DNA of 64,000 nt from Pseudomonas japonica (GTDB lineage: Bacteria > Pseudomonadota > Gammaproteobacteria > Pseudomonadales > Pseudomonadaceae): assembly GCF_013522925.1 (NCBI RefSeq), contig NZ_JAAMQU010000004.1:186001-250000 (forward strand), given 5' to 3'. A program made the position numbers and the translations under genes. The notes beneath the pieces are model-generated. The model did no database searches. It was not told the origin of the DNA and saw only the letters and a program-made list of their open reading frames with translations. Positions 54,777 through 63,943 of the stretch are shown here, one piece after another. Position 1 is the stretch's first letter, and each line of letters starts with the position of its first letter.

Positions 54777-55218
54777 TGCTGCTCTCCGCTCGCTCGCGGG
54801 TGCGCACCAACGCTGCGCCAACGCCACAAAGGGCGGGCAGCATGACGTCAGTGCCGCTCTCACCCGCGCGGCGATCTGTTAATCAACGGGCGGGGCTCGC
54901 ACCGTATCAGGGGTTTCAGGCCGGTCTCCGGGCTCATGAGCGGGCGCTGCCCCACTCGCGCGCCTTCCCGGTTGCCCAGTGGCCCATGCGCGAGCGTTGA
55001 CTCATCTACCGTTGCGGGGGCAGCGCCGGCATTGCTCGTGGCGAACCGCCCGATGCTGACCGGCTTCCCTGTTTCACCCTGGCAAGCGAACGCCGCCCGG
55101 GCACCTGAAACAATCGGCGAAGGGTAAGGGGTTGGCCCGGTAGCGTCAATCAAACATGTTGAACCTCCGCCGCCTCGCTGCCTCTACGGTACATACCTTG
55201 GTTGCCAGGAAGCTGATC
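54777..55218. other. Divergent regulatory region between cobO and the sorbosone-dehydrogenase-like gene
   Basis: 442 bases holding the cobalamin riboswitch (listed separately), its expression platform (54777-54916) and the promoter for the rightward lipoprotein gene (55113-55218). Short open frames across it are not coding. Confidence 0.7.
54915..55112 (-). promoter_or_regulatory. Cobalamin (adenosylcobalamin) riboswitch
   Basis: Read leftward, this has the class layout: a paired G/C-rich P1-P4 region with AACAGGGAAGCCGGT, the core GGCCACTGGG (GCCACTG on the minus strand at 54983-54977), the L-loop-like GGGAAGGCGC block and the B12 box AGCCCGGAGACCGGCCTG (54934-54917). The expression platform to the cobO ribosome site spans about 140 bases. 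It should shut the cob operon down when B12 is plentiful. Confidence 0.92.
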
Positions 55219-56529
55219 ATGCCCTTCTCCCGCCTTGCCCTCACCGTCTTGATTGCCGCCAGCGTTGCAGGCTGCGGCGAAAGCTCGAAGCTGCAGGTGT
55301 CCGATGGCACCGGCCCGGCGCCCAAGCTGCCAGAGCCCAACAAAACCCTGATGCCCACTGTGAACATTGCTCCAGCGGTGGGCTGGCCAGAAGTCGTGAA
55401 GCCCAAAGCAGCGCCTGGCACGCAAGTGAGCGCGTTTGCCGAAGGCCTGGATCACCCGCGTTGGCTGTATGTACTGCCCAACGGCGACGTACTGGTGGCC
55501 GAAACCAACTCGCCACCCAAGCCCGACGACAGTAAAGGCATTCGCGGCTGGGTGATGAATAAAGTGATGGGCCGGGCCGGCGCGGGTGTGCCCAGCCCGA
55601 ACCGGATTACCCTGCTGCGCGACAAGGACGGCGACGGTATCGCCGAAACCCGCGAGGTGTTCCTGCAGAATCTGAATTCCCCATTCGGCATGACTTTGGT
55701 GGGGCAGGACTTCTACGTCGCCGATACCGACAAGGTCCTTCGCTTCAAGTATCAGCCTGGTGCTACCCACCTGGAGGGGAATGGCGAAACCGTTACAGAC
55801 CTTCCGGCAGGCACGATCAACCATCACTGGACCAAGAACATCATCGCCAGCCAGGACGGCAAAAAGCTGTATGTGACCGTAGGCTCCAACAGCAATGTGG
55901 CGGAAAACGGCCTGGATCAGGAACAAGGCCGCGCCGCGATCTGGGAAGTAGACGCAGCCAGTGGGCAGAAGCGCCTGTTCGCCACCGGTTTGCGCAACCC
56001 GAATGGGCTGGCCTGGGAACCCCAGACCGGCAAGCTCTGGACGGCTGTGAACGAACGCGACGAGATCGGCAGCGACCTGGTGCCCGATTACATCACTTCA
56101 GTAAAAGACGGCGCTTTCTATGGCTGGCCGTTCAGTTATTACGGCCAACACGTGGATGCGCGCGTAGAGCCCGGCGATGCGACGATGGTGCAAAAGGCAA
56201 TCGCACCGGATTACGCGGTCGGCCCGCATACGGCCTCGCTGGGCCTGGCCTTTGCCCAGCCGAACCAACTGCCCGCGCCCTTCGACCATGGCGCTTTCAT
56301 TGGCCAGCACGGTTCCTGGAACCGCAAGCCGCACAGCGGCTACAAAGTGCTGTTCGTGCCGTTCGCCAACGGCATGCCTACCGGCCAACCGGTGGACCTG
56401 CTGACGGGCTTTCTGAACGATAAAGAGGAAGCCATGGGCCGCCCGGTGGGCGTGATCGGCGATAACAAGGGCGGGTTGCTGGTGGCCGACGATGTGGGCA
56501 ACAAGATCTGGCGCGTGACGCGGCAGTAA
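55219..56529 (+). CDS. L-sorbosone-dehydrogenase-like (PQQ/glucose-dehydrogenase-fold) lipoprotein
   Basis: 436 residues from the ATG at 55219 with an AGGA site; the longer frame from 55156 has no site. A lipoprotein signal ends in lipobox SVAGC (C19). The beta-propeller repeats are recognisable: [59 protein letters not shown] and [16 protein letters not shown]. The protein resembles sorbosone dehydrogenase/soluble glucose dehydrogenase. PQQ dependence and substrate are family guesses. Periplasmic and membrane-bound. It is divergent from the B12 operon. Confidence 0.82.
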   Translation: MPFSRLALTVLIAASVAGCGESSKLQVSDGTGPAPKLPEPNKTLMPTVNIAPAVGWPEVVKPKAAPGTQVSAFAEGLDHPRWLYVLPNGDVLVAETNSPPKPDDSKGIRGWVMNKVMGRAGAGVPSPNRITLLRDKDGDGIAETREVFLQNLNSPFGMTLVGQDFYVADTDKVLRFKYQPGATHLEGNGETVTDLPAGTINHHWTKNIIASQDGKKLYVTVGSNSNVAENGLDQEQGRAAIWEVDAASGQKRLFATGLRNPNGLAWEPQTGKLWTAVNERDEIGSDLVPDYITSVKDGAFYGWPFSYYGQHVDARVEPGDATMVQKAIAPDYAVGPHTASLGLAFAQPNQLPAPFDHGAFIGQHGSWNRKPHSGYKVLFVPFANGMPTGQPVDLLTGFLNDKEEAMGRPVGVIGDNKGGLLVADDVGNKIWRVTRQ

Positions 56530-56568
56530 CTGCGGATTCCGGGGGCGGTGAGCAGCCGCCCCCGGCTT

Positions 56569-57123
56569 CTATGGCGTAGCGGTTTGCGCCAGGCGCTCCG
56601 GCTGGATCACCCGCTTGGCATCCAGGTAGGCCTTCTGCCAATAGGGCTTGTCGAGGTAATCCAGCCGCACCGTGCCGCCGGTACGCGGCGCATGCACGAA
56701 GCGCCCCTCCCCTACATAGATCCCCGCATGGCTTACCTGGCCATTGCCTTGGGTAGAGAAAAACACCAGGTCCCCTGAGCGCAACGCGTTGCGATCAACG
56801 CTGGGCGCATGCATGGCAATCAGATCCCGGGTGGAGCGCGGCAGGGCGATATTGGCAGCGTCCCGGTAGACGAAGCCGATCAGGCCGCTACAGTCGAAGC
56901 CCGAATCAGGCGTGTTGCCACCCCAGCGATAAGGGGTACCCACCAGCCCAATAGCCCGAAACAGCACGTCGTCGGCCTTCACCGAAGAATAGTCGGTTGG
57001 GTCGAGAATAACCGGACGAGGCACTACTGCCACCGGTGCGGGCTTGGGCGGTGGAGGGCTTGCGCAGGCGGCAAGCAGGATAAGCGGCGCAAGCGCCAGA
57101 GTGCGCAAACGGGAGAAAGCCAT
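56569..57123 (-). CDS. NlpC/P60 lipoprotein peptidase (C40), first copy
   Basis: 184 residues. The lipobox is LLAAC (C20). The C40 catalytic site is complete: C78 in GFDCSGLIGFVYRD, then His in QVSHAGIYVGEGRFVHAPR. These enzymes cut the D-gamma-glutamyl-diaminopimelate bond or other stem-peptide bonds of peptidoglycan in the periplasm. Tandem with a second NlpC/P60 lipoprotein gene 115 bases upstream on the same strand, sharing the region SxxxxGTxYRxGGxTxxxGFDC. Confidence 0.92.
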   Translation of the reverse strand: MAFSRLRTLALAPLILLAACASPPPPKPAPVAVVPRPVILDPTDYSSVKADDVLFRAIGLVGTPYRWGGNTPDSGFDCSGLIGFVYRDAANIALPRSTRDLIAMHAPSVDRNALRSGDLVFFSTQGNGQVSHAGIYVGEGRFVHAPRTGGTVRLDYLDKPYWQKAYLDAKRVIQPERLAQTATP

Positions 57124-57182
57124 GGGCGGGGTTCCGAGTTCGACTGCCGATGAAGAATAGCGCTTAACCCGCTGTATTCCAT

Positions 57183-57224
57183 AAAAAAGGGCAGCGAAAG
57201 CGTGACCGCTCGTCGCTGCCCTTC
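57183..57224 (-). terminator. Rho-independent terminator after the second NlpC/P60 gene
   Basis: Reading leftward, GGGCAGCGA and TCGCTGCCC (57221-57213 and 57197-57189) pair over 9 bases and are followed by six T (57188-57183). It separates the two NlpC/P60 genes, so the first copy probably has its own promoter within the remaining 60 bases or depends on read-through. Confidence 0.85.
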
Positions 57225-57238
57225 ATGGACCGACTGGC

Positions 57239-57892
57239 TTACTTGCGGGCGACCTCGGAAACGGGCGCCATGGCCAGCATACGCTTGGCCTCGATGTAAG
57301 TTTTGCTCCAGTAGCTATCGCCCAGGTTGTCCACCCGCACTCCACCACTGCGGCGGCTGCTCGAATGGATGAACTGGTCGTCGCCCAGGTAGATGCCGGC
57401 GTGGCTCACGCGGCCGCGGCGGCCGGTGGTGCCGAAGAACAGCACATCACCCGGCTTCAGATTGTTGCGAGCTACCAGCGGCGCTTTCACGTTGATCATT
57501 TCGCGACTGGAGCGTGGCAGAGTCATGCCTGCTTCTTCGCGGAACAGAAAATTGATGAAGCCAGTGCAGTCAAAGCCGTTCTCAGTGGTACCACCGAAGC
57601 GATAACGGGTACCGATCAATGATTTGCCACGCTCCAGAATGCTGTCAGCCAGCAGGGGCAAGCGGTACGGTTCGTTGCGAGAGAAAGCGGCCAGGTCATC
57701 CTTGTCGGCAACATCGTCTTCGTCGAACAAGGAAGCTGTTGCGGGGGTAAGGCTATGGGGCTGCGCTACAGGAGCGCGCTCGGCGGTAACAGGGGTGGAC
57801 ACCTGCTGTTGCGAAACCGGTGACTGGGCTGCGCAGCCGAACAGCAGGGTAACAAGTGCAAGAGGCACGAGGGGTGCGAAGCGATTCAGCAT
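57239..57892 (-). CDS. NlpC/P60 lipoprotein peptidase (C40), second copy
   Basis: 217 residues from the ATG at 57892 (a GTG two codons upstream is possible). Signal and lipobox LLFGC (C20). A low-complexity, acidic stretch of about 50 residues precedes the catalytic domain, with C109 in GFDCTGFINFLFREEAG and His in RVSHAGIYLGDDQFIHSSS. Peptidoglycan stem-peptide hydrolase. It differs from its tandem neighbour mainly in the N-terminal spacer. Confidence 0.92.
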   Translation of the reverse strand: MLNRFAPLVPLALVTLLFGCAAQSPVSQQQVSTPVTAERAPVAQPHSLTPATASLFDEDDVADKDDLAAFSRNEPYRLPLLADSILERGKSLIGTRYRFGGTTENGFDCTGFINFLFREEAGMTLPRSSREMINVKAPLVARNNLKPGDVLFFGTTGRRGRVSHAGIYLGDDQFIHSSSRRSGGVRVDNLGDSYWSKTYIEAKRMLAMAPVSEVARK

Positions 57893-58279
57893 GGGCACGA
57901 CCGTGTCAGTAAGTGGATGAAGGGGCGAATATGCCTTCTATCGGCACCATTTGCAAATTTTATAGAACATTTTGTGACTTAAGGTGCCAACGGTCACATC
58001 TAACGCGAGATTGCCGGGCCAGAGCACTGGACACAAACCGTTGGCGCCCTGTAACCCTTTGAACTACAGCTACAAATTCCAGGCTGACCGCAAATCGATG
58101 CGAACTGCGCGCCGAGGCATGATTGCCGCTCCGCTAATCCGCCTCGCCCGGAGATAGCTTAAAACTATCAAGCAAGCGTAGCGATCCCTGCGCCAGCCCT
58201 TTGGCGGCACAAAGATGACGGAGAATATAGCAAAAGCCCTGCCAGGCCGAGGGTTATTTGGCAGAAGTGTGACAGGCGG
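57893..58279. other. 387-base intergenic region between hda and the NlpC/P60 gene
   Basis: It lies after hda and before the second NlpC/P60 gene, both leftward. An AT-rich stretch at about 57945-57985, with a TATAAA-type -10 on the minus strand (57963-57958), is the probable NlpC promoter. The rest (57990-58260) shows no open frame worth keeping and no clear RNA gene; a small RNA cannot be excluded. Confidence 0.5.
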
Positions 58280-58987
58280 CTACCAGCCGAGCGTTTCCTT
58301 GAGGAAAGGGATGGTGAGCTTGCGCTGCGCCTGCAACGAGGCCTGATCCAGGCGCTCGAGCAATTCGAACAGCGCGCTCATGCTGCGGCTACCGCGGGTA
58401 AGAATGAAGTGCCCTACTTCATCAGTAAGGTGCAAGCCACGGCGCGATGCCCTCAATTGCAGCGCGCGAAGCTTGTCTTCATCCGAAAGCGGGCGCATCT
58501 GGAATACCAGCGCCAAGGTGAGCCGGGACTTGAGGTCCGCCAGTTTGACCGGCAACTCGCGCGGGGAATGCGAGGCGGCGATCAACAAACGGCGGCCGCT
58601 GTCGCGCAGGCGGTTGAACAGGTGAAACAGCGCCTCTTCCCAATCCGCCTTGCCGGCGATTACCTGAAGGTCATCCAGGCATACCAGTTCGTACTGCGCC
58701 AGGTAGTCCAGGATACCGACCCCGCGGTCGAGCAGCTGCGCCAGCGGCAGGTACACCGCAGGCTGCCCCTGCTGTTCCATGCGAAGGCACGCCGCCTGCA
58801 TCAGATGGGTGCGCCCCACGCCCTGCTTGCCCCAGAGGTAGATGAGGCTTTCGGTCCACCCGGCATCCGCATCGCACAACCGCTCGACGTAGCCGAGCGC
58901 CGCAGCGTTGGCTCCGGGATAGTAGTTGACGAAGGTGGCGTCATCGCGCAGGCGCACACCCAGCGGGAGTTGGATTGGCTCTTTCAT
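58280..58987 (-). CDS. hda: DnaA-inactivator Hda
   Basis: 235 residues. The N-terminal clamp-binding segment EPIQLPLGVRL (QLPLGV) recruits the DNA polymerase sliding clamp. The AAA+ domain has WGKQGVGRTHLMQAAC (Walker A), ELVCLDDLQVIAGKADWEEALFHLFNRLRD (Walker B, sensor) and AASHSPRELPVKLADLKSRL (sensor 1 and box VII with the arginine finger). It stimulates hydrolysis of DnaA-bound ATP after initiation. No DnaA DNA-binding domain, as expected. Confidence 0.95.
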   Translation of the reverse strand: MKEPIQLPLGVRLRDDATFVNYYPGANAAALGYVERLCDADAGWTESLIYLWGKQGVGRTHLMQAACLRMEQQGQPAVYLPLAQLLDRGVGILDYLAQYELVCLDDLQVIAGKADWEEALFHLFNRLRDSGRRLLIAASHSPRELPVKLADLKSRLTLALVFQMRPLSDEDKLRALQLRASRRGLHLTDEVGHFILTRGSRSMSALFELLERLDQASLQAQRKLTIPFLKETLGW

Positions 58988-59095
58988 GCGTCCCGGGGAT
59001 ACGGCCTCAGCTCAAAGGGGGCAAATTCTAGCGGCTTGGCTGGAAGCTGCAAGCCTGACGCGTAACGGGCCGCCAGGCAAGCACTCTGAGCATGT

Positions 59096-60169
59096 TCAAA
59101 GCTCTGGGTCTTCACCGCCGCCGTAAAGGTCCGACTGCTTGTACAACGCGTGCATGTGGCGGATGAGCACCATGATCACCGCCGCTACCGGCAGGGCCAG
59201 CAATACACCGGTAAAGCCGAACAGCTCGCCCCCGGCCAGAATCGCGAAGATCACCGCCACCGGGTGCAACCCGATGCGGTCGCCCACCAACAATGGCGTA
59301 AGCACCGTACCTTCCAACGCCTGGCCGATAGCGAACACAGCACCGATGGCCGCCAGGTGCCAGGGATCGAGCCCGAACTGGAACAGGCCGGCCGCCAGGG
59401 CAGCCGTGATACCGGTGATGAACCCCATATAAGGCACGATGGAAGCCAGGCCCGCCAGCACGCCGACCAACAGCCCCAGTTCCAGGCCGGTGAGCATCAG
59501 CCCCACCGAATAAATGGCCCCAAGCGCGAGCATTACCATCAGCTGGCCGCGCACGAAGGCACCCAGCACTTCGTGGCACTCTCGGGCCAAAGTCACGATC
59601 TGCTCTTCGCGCTGACGCGGCAACAGGCCGCGGATCTTCGCCATCATCAGGTCCCAGTCGCGCAGCAGGTAAAACCCGACCACCGGGATCAGCACCAGGT
59701 TGGCCAGCCAGCCGATCAGCGCCAGGCCCGACGCCGTGGCGCGCGCCAGTATCAGCCCAACGATGTCGGTGGTCTGGCCCATGTGGGCTGAAATTGCTTC
59801 CTTGATCTTGTCGAACTTCCAGAAGCCTTCAGCTAGCCCCAATCGCGCCTGTATCCAGGGCAAGGCGGATTGCTGCAACCAGTCGAGGAACTGCGGCGTG
59901 AGCTCATACAACCGTACCAGCTGCCTGGCCAGCATCGGGATGACTACCACCAGGGCGATCATCACGATAAGCGTGAAGAGCACGAACACCACCACGACCG
60001 ACAAGGTGCGCGACAGCTTCAGCCTTTCCAGCCGATCCACCAGCGGATCGCCCAGGTAGGCGATGAGCATGCCGACCAGAAATGGCGACAAAATGGGGTG
60101 CAGTTCAAAGATGAGCGCGCACAGGACCAGGGCCGCTCCCAGCCAGAACCAGTGCTTTTTATCTGTCAT
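59096..60169 (-). CDS. AI-2E / PerM family membrane permease
   Basis: 357 residues from the ATG at 60169; a GTG at 60181 with a better-placed GAGG site and overlap with the previous stop is a real alternative. About eight membrane segments; the family block is ILSPFLVGMLIAYLGDPLVDRLE near the start and GLVGVLAGLASIVPYMGFITGITAAL in the middle, with a C-terminal IFAILAGGELFGFTGVLLALPVAAVIMVL. Relatives include E. coli PerM and TqsA and sodium/proton antiporters. Substrate unknown. Confidence 0.87.
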   Translation of the reverse strand: MTDKKHWFWLGAALVLCALIFELHPILSPFLVGMLIAYLGDPLVDRLERLKLSRTLSVVVVFVLFTLIVMIALVVVIPMLARQLVRLYELTPQFLDWLQQSALPWIQARLGLAEGFWKFDKIKEAISAHMGQTTDIVGLILARATASGLALIGWLANLVLIPVVGFYLLRDWDLMMAKIRGLLPRQREEQIVTLARECHEVLGAFVRGQLMVMLALGAIYSVGLMLTGLELGLLVGVLAGLASIVPYMGFITGITAALAAGLFQFGLDPWHLAAIGAVFAIGQALEGTVLTPLLVGDRIGLHPVAVIFAILAGGELFGFTGVLLALPVAAVIMVLIRHMHALYKQSDLYGGGEDPEL

Positions 60170-60177
60170 ACCCTGGC

Positions 60178-61242
60178 TCACCAATGAAACCTCAGCGGGG
60201 CAGGTTCAGACGCAGGCGCCGCGGCAGGCGGCGTTACAGCTCCACTTGCCGAAACGGGCGCGGGCGCGGCAACCGGCGCAGGGACGGAGGCCGGATCAAC
60301 CTCCTGCAAATGCGCCAGCGCCAACTGGGCACGCAGCTGCTCGGCGCTGGCGGTAACCCGGTACAACGCCTTGTTGCCGCTGACCGACTGCAAGCGCCCG
60401 CCCAATCCATCCAGCACACGGCCGAGTTCGGCATAGTGCTCCAGGGTCATGCCTTCAATTTCCACTGCCAGCTCGCCGCTGGCGCCGGGCTTCACGATGT
60501 AGCGCGGCGCGAGCTTCTGAGTAACCGCCAGCATCACGGCATCGGCAAGGCTGGCCTGGTCATTGGCCTGCGCGGTGCCTTGCTCCTTCTGGCTGCCAAG
60601 CCACAAGCGCCATTTGGCTTGCCATTTATCACCGTCGGCGCTGGCGTGCACCGCGAGCAGGGCGTCGGCGCCGTAGCGCTGGGATACGCCCTGCAAGGGG
60701 GCCGGATCGGTGCCTTCGAGGTTTTTCGCCGTGGCGGCCAGTTGTTCCTCCAGGTCCGCCAGCGGCAGCTTGAGCGGCAGCCCGCGGTGCTTCGCGGCCT
60801 GGCGCAACGGCGCTGCGCTGGGCTGGGCGTCGCCGGCCAGGGTCGCACCGGCCGCGGTTTCGTTCAGCCACCAGGCCAGAATGGATGGCCGGTTCGCGCC
60901 CCAGGTGGCCAACCCTGCCTGGCGCAGCGCCTTGTCGGTGCTCACCGGGTCGAAGTCCACTTGCAAGGCCTGGGGCGGGCCGGCCTGGTAGCCGAACTGG
61001 CTGATGATTTGTTGCGGGTCTTTGCGAACTGACGCCAGGCCTGCTCCCGCGAACGCCTTGGGGTCGCCCGTAAGCCGCAGCACCAAGGTTTCCAGCGCGC
61101 GCTGGGTCGCCTGGTCGCGCTCTTCAGGCGCCTGGCTGCTGACCGGCTCGCTCACCTGATAAAGGTTGGTCACGGTTTCGCCCCAGGCCGCCGGCTGGGC
61201 GAGGCTGAGCAGTGAAGCGAGCAAAAGGGGGCGCAGGCGCAT
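60178..61242 (-). CDS. DUF2066 periplasmic protein
   Basis: 354 residues from the ATG at 61242, where a signal peptide begins (MRLRPLLLASLLSLAQPAAWG|ET). The family features are VTNLYQVSEPVSSQAPEERDQATQRALETLVLRLTG at the start and a Pro/Ala-rich low-complexity C-terminus (SVPAPVAAPAPVSASGAVTPPAAAP), which is probably disordered. Function is unknown for DUF2066. Conserved between purMN and the PerM/hda genes in pseudomonads. Its stop overlaps the possible GTG start of the PerM gene. Confidence 0.85.
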   Translation of the reverse strand: MRLRPLLLASLLSLAQPAAWGETVTNLYQVSEPVSSQAPEERDQATQRALETLVLRLTGDPKAFAGAGLASVRKDPQQIISQFGYQAGPPQALQVDFDPVSTDKALRQAGLATWGANRPSILAWWLNETAAGATLAGDAQPSAAPLRQAAKHRGLPLKLPLADLEEQLAATAKNLEGTDPAPLQGVSQRYGADALLAVHASADGDKWQAKWRLWLGSQKEQGTAQANDQASLADAVMLAVTQKLAPRYIVKPGASGELAVEIEGMTLEHYAELGRVLDGLGGRLQSVSGNKALYRVTASAEQLRAQLALAHLQEVDPASVPAPVAAPAPVSASGAVTPPAAAPASEPAPLRFHW

Positions 61243-61475
61243 GTGCAGGTTTCCAAAAGGCAGGGGTACTGAAGTGAATGGGACACACTTTCCCGTAAAA
61301 CATTCGCCCTGCCAACTGCCGGCGCCGTCAAATCCGCCAGGCATGGCCACCAACCCGTGTACCCATGTCTCCCAGCCCCCGTTCTGGCCTGAAGTGACCA
61401 ACCCTGATAAAATCGCGCGCCTTCGCAGACCCTTGTGGTCGTTTCCTGTATCGCCCCTCTTCAAAGGCCTGGATC

Positions 61476-62534
61476 ATGAGCAAGCAACCCTCCCTGAGCT
61501 ACAAGGACGCCGGTGTAGACATCGACGCCGGTGAAGCGCTGGTCGAACGCATCAAGGGCGTGGCCAAACGCACCGCGCGGCCGGAAGTGATGGGCGGCCT
61601 GGGGGGCTTCGGCGCGCTGTGCGAGATCCCGGCCGGCTACAAGCAGCCTGTGCTGGTGTCAGGTACCGACGGCGTGGGCACCAAGCTGCGCCTGGCCTTG
61701 AACCTGAACAAGCACGACAGCATCGGCATCGACCTGGTGGCCATGTGCGTGAACGACCTGGTGGTGTGCGGCGCCGAGCCGCTGTTCTTCCTTGATTACT
61801 ACGCTACCGGCAAGCTCAACGTAGATGTGGCTGCCACGGTAGTTACCGGTATCGGCGAAGGCTGCGAACAGGCCGGCTGCTCGCTGGTCGGCGGCGAAAC
61901 CGCTGAAATGCCAGGCATGTACGAAGGCGAAGACTACGACCTCGCCGGCTTCTGCGTAGGCGTGGTAGAGAAAGCCGAGATCATCGACGGTTCCCGTGTG
62001 GCAGCTGGCGACGCACTGATCGCCCTGCCCTCCTCGGGCCCGCACTCCAATGGCTACTCGCTGATCCGCAAGATCGTGGAAGTGTCGGGTGCCGACATCG
62101 CCACCGAACAGCTGGGCGGCACGCCATTGTCCGACCTGCTCATGGCCCCTACCCGCATCTACGTCAAGCCGCTGCTCAAGCTGATCGCCGACACCGGCGC
62201 AGTGAAGGCCATGGCCCACATCACCGGCGGCGGCCTGCTGGACAACATCCCGCGCGTACTGCCGGCCGGCGCCCAGGCCGTGATCGATGTTGCCAGCTGG
62301 CAGCGCCCGGCGGTGTTCGACTGGCTGCAGCAGCAGGGCAACGTGGACGAAACCGAGATGCACCGCGTACTGAACTGCGGCGTGGGCATGGTGATCTGTG
62401 TGGCTCAGGAAGATGTAGCCCGGGCCCTGGAAGTGCTCAAGGCTGAAGGTGAGCAGCCTTGGGTGATCGGTGAAATCACTGCCGCCGCCGAAGGCGCAGC
62501 GCAGGTTGAGCTGAAAAACCTCAAGGCCCACTGA
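61476..62534 (+). CDS. purM: Phosphoribosylformylglycinamidine cyclo-ligase
   Basis: 352 residues. [65 protein letters not shown] is the diagnostic N-terminal run, then [18 protein letters not shown] and [17 protein letters not shown]. It closes the imidazole ring of purines (AIR synthetase). Coupled to purN by a TGATG overlap. A GATAAAAT element at 61406-61413 could be its -10. Divergent from the DUF2066 gene. Confidence 0.97.
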   Translation: MSKQPSLSYKDAGVDIDAGEALVERIKGVAKRTARPEVMGGLGGFGALCEIPAGYKQPVLVSGTDGVGTKLRLALNLNKHDSIGIDLVAMCVNDLVVCGAEPLFFLDYYATGKLNVDVAATVVTGIGEGCEQAGCSLVGGETAEMPGMYEGEDYDLAGFCVGVVEKAEIIDGSRVAAGDALIALPSSGPHSNGYSLIRKIVEVSGADIATEQLGGTPLSDLLMAPTRIYVKPLLKLIADTGAVKAMAHITGGGLLDNIPRVLPAGAQAVIDVASWQRPAVFDWLQQQGNVDETEMHRVLNCGVGMVICVAQEDVARALEVLKAEGEQPWVIGEITAAAEGAAQVELKNLKAH

Positions 62535-63184
62535 TGCCCCTGCCTTGCAACCTGGTGGTCTTGCTGTCGGGCTCCGGCAGCAACCTCCAGGCGATGATCG
62601 ATGCCTTCTCGCACCGCGACAGCCCTGTATGCATTCGCGCAGTGATTTCCAACCGCGCCGATGCCTTCGGGCTGGAGCGCGCACGGGCTGCGGGCATCGA
62701 AACGCGGGTTCTGGACCACGCAGGCTATGACGGGCGCGAAGCGTTCGACCAGGCGCTCATGGCGCTTATCGACGGCTTCGAGCCCGCGCTGGTAGCGCTG
62801 GCCGGCTTCATGCGTATCCTCACCCCCGGTTTCGTTCGCCACTACCACGGCCGGTTGCTCAACATCCATCCTTCGCTGCTGCCACGCCACAAGGGCTTGC
62901 ATACCCACAAGCGCGCCCTGGAAGCCGGCGACACCGAACACGGCTGCAGCGTACACTTCGTTACCGAGGAACTCGACGGAGGGCCTCTGGTCGTACAGGC
63001 TGCCGTTGCGGTACAGGCCGACGACACGCCCGAAACACTCGCCCGGCGAGTGCATGCTCAAGAACACCAGATATACCCGCTGGCGGTACGCTGGTTCGCC
63101 GAAGGCCGACTGTGCCTTGGAAGCCACGGCGTGTCATTCGACGGCCAGCCCCTGGCTGCCAGCGGCCATTTGATCCGCCCATAG
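62534..63184 (+). CDS. purN: Phosphoribosylglycinamide formyltransferase
   Basis: 216 residues. GSGSNLQAMIDA binds the nucleotide phosphate; RLLNIHPSLLPRHKGLHTHKRALEAG holds the catalytic Asn and His; VTEELDGGPLVVQAAVAV holds the Asp. It transfers a formyl group from 10-formyl-tetrahydrofolate to GAR in purine synthesis. Same operon as purM and the DUF3108 gene. Confidence 0.96.
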   Translation: MPLPCNLVVLLSGSGSNLQAMIDAFSHRDSPVCIRAVISNRADAFGLERARAAGIETRVLDHAGYDGREAFDQALMALIDGFEPALVALAGFMRILTPGFVRHYHGRLLNIHPSLLPRHKGLHTHKRALEAGDTEHGCSVHFVTEELDGGPLVVQAAVAVQADDTPETLARRVHAQEHQIYPLAVRWFAEGRLCLGSHGVSFDGQPLAASGHLIRP

Positions 63185-63192
63185 GAGACCGT

Positions 63193-63906
63193 ATGCGTCG
63201 TGCCCTGCTGTTCGCCCTTGCCCTGTTCACGCTGCCTGGCGTACAGGCAGCGGACCTCAAGCCCTTTTCCGCCAGCTATACCGCAGACTGGAAACAGCTG
63301 CCCATGAGCGGCACCGCCGAGCGCAGCCTCACGGCCAACCCGGACGGTACCTGGACCCTGGCGTTCAAGGCGTCGATGATGATCGCCAGCCTGACCGAAA
63401 CCAGCGTGTTGCGCATGGACAAAGACACCCTCATGCCGCAAGCGTACAACTTCGAGCGCGGCGGCCTGGGCAAGGCCAAGCGGGTCGACCTGGACTTCGA
63501 CTGGTCCGCCAAGAAAGTCACTGGCACCGATCGCGGCGACCCGATCACCTTGCCGCTGAACCGTGGCGTGCTGGACAAATCCAGCTACCAGCTGGCGTTG
63601 CAACACGACGTGGCCGCCGGCAAGAAGAGCATGAGCTACCAGGTAGTGGATGGCGACGAGATCGACACCTACGATTTCCGCGTATTGGGCGAAGAAAAAG
63701 TCGCAACCAAGGCCGGGAGCATCGATGCCATCAAGGTAGAGCGCGTGCGCGACCCCACACAAAGCAAGCGCGTGACCGTGCTGTGGTTCGCCAAGGCGTG
63801 GGATTACTTGCTGGTGCAGCTGCAACAGACCGAAACCGATGGCAAGGAATACACCATCATGCTTCAGGACGGCACTGTCGGCGGCAAACCGGTAAAAGGT
63901 AACTGA
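63193..63906 (+). CDS. DUF3108 periplasmic protein
   Basis: 237 residues from the ATG at 63193 with a TAGGAG site; the frame open from 63112 is inside purN. Signal peptide MRRALLFALALFTLPGVQA|AD. The family pattern is FSASYTADWKQLPMSGTAERSLT and DVAAGKKSMSYQVVDGDEIDTYDFRVLGEE. Predicted beta-rich and periplasmic or outer-membrane-associated; function unknown. Third gene after purMN, a conserved arrangement in pseudomonads. Confidence 0.88.
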   Translation: MRRALLFALALFTLPGVQAADLKPFSASYTADWKQLPMSGTAERSLTANPDGTWTLAFKASMMIASLTETSVLRMDKDTLMPQAYNFERGGLGKAKRVDLDFDWSAKKVTGTDRGDPITLPLNRGVLDKSSYQLALQHDVAAGKKSMSYQVVDGDEIDTYDFRVLGEEKVATKAGSIDAIKVERVRDPTQSKRVTVLWFAKAWDYLLVQLQQTETDGKEYTIMLQDGTVGGKPVKGN

Positions 63907-63920
63907 CCCTCCCGTTCATC

Positions 63921-63943
63921 GTGGCCGAGCCCTGTTCGGCCAC
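63921..63943 (+). terminator. Hairpin after the purMN operon
   Basis: GTGGCCGA (63921-63928) and TCGGCCAC (63936-63943) make an 8-base perfect stem with a 7-base loop, 15 bases after the DUF3108 stop. There is no T run, so its termination strength is uncertain. Confidence 0.5.

Noticed and set aside
57990..58260. Possible small RNA between hda and the NlpC/P60 gene
   Set aside because: No clear promoter-terminator pair or stable structure could be read by eye; left as undefined intergenic sequence.
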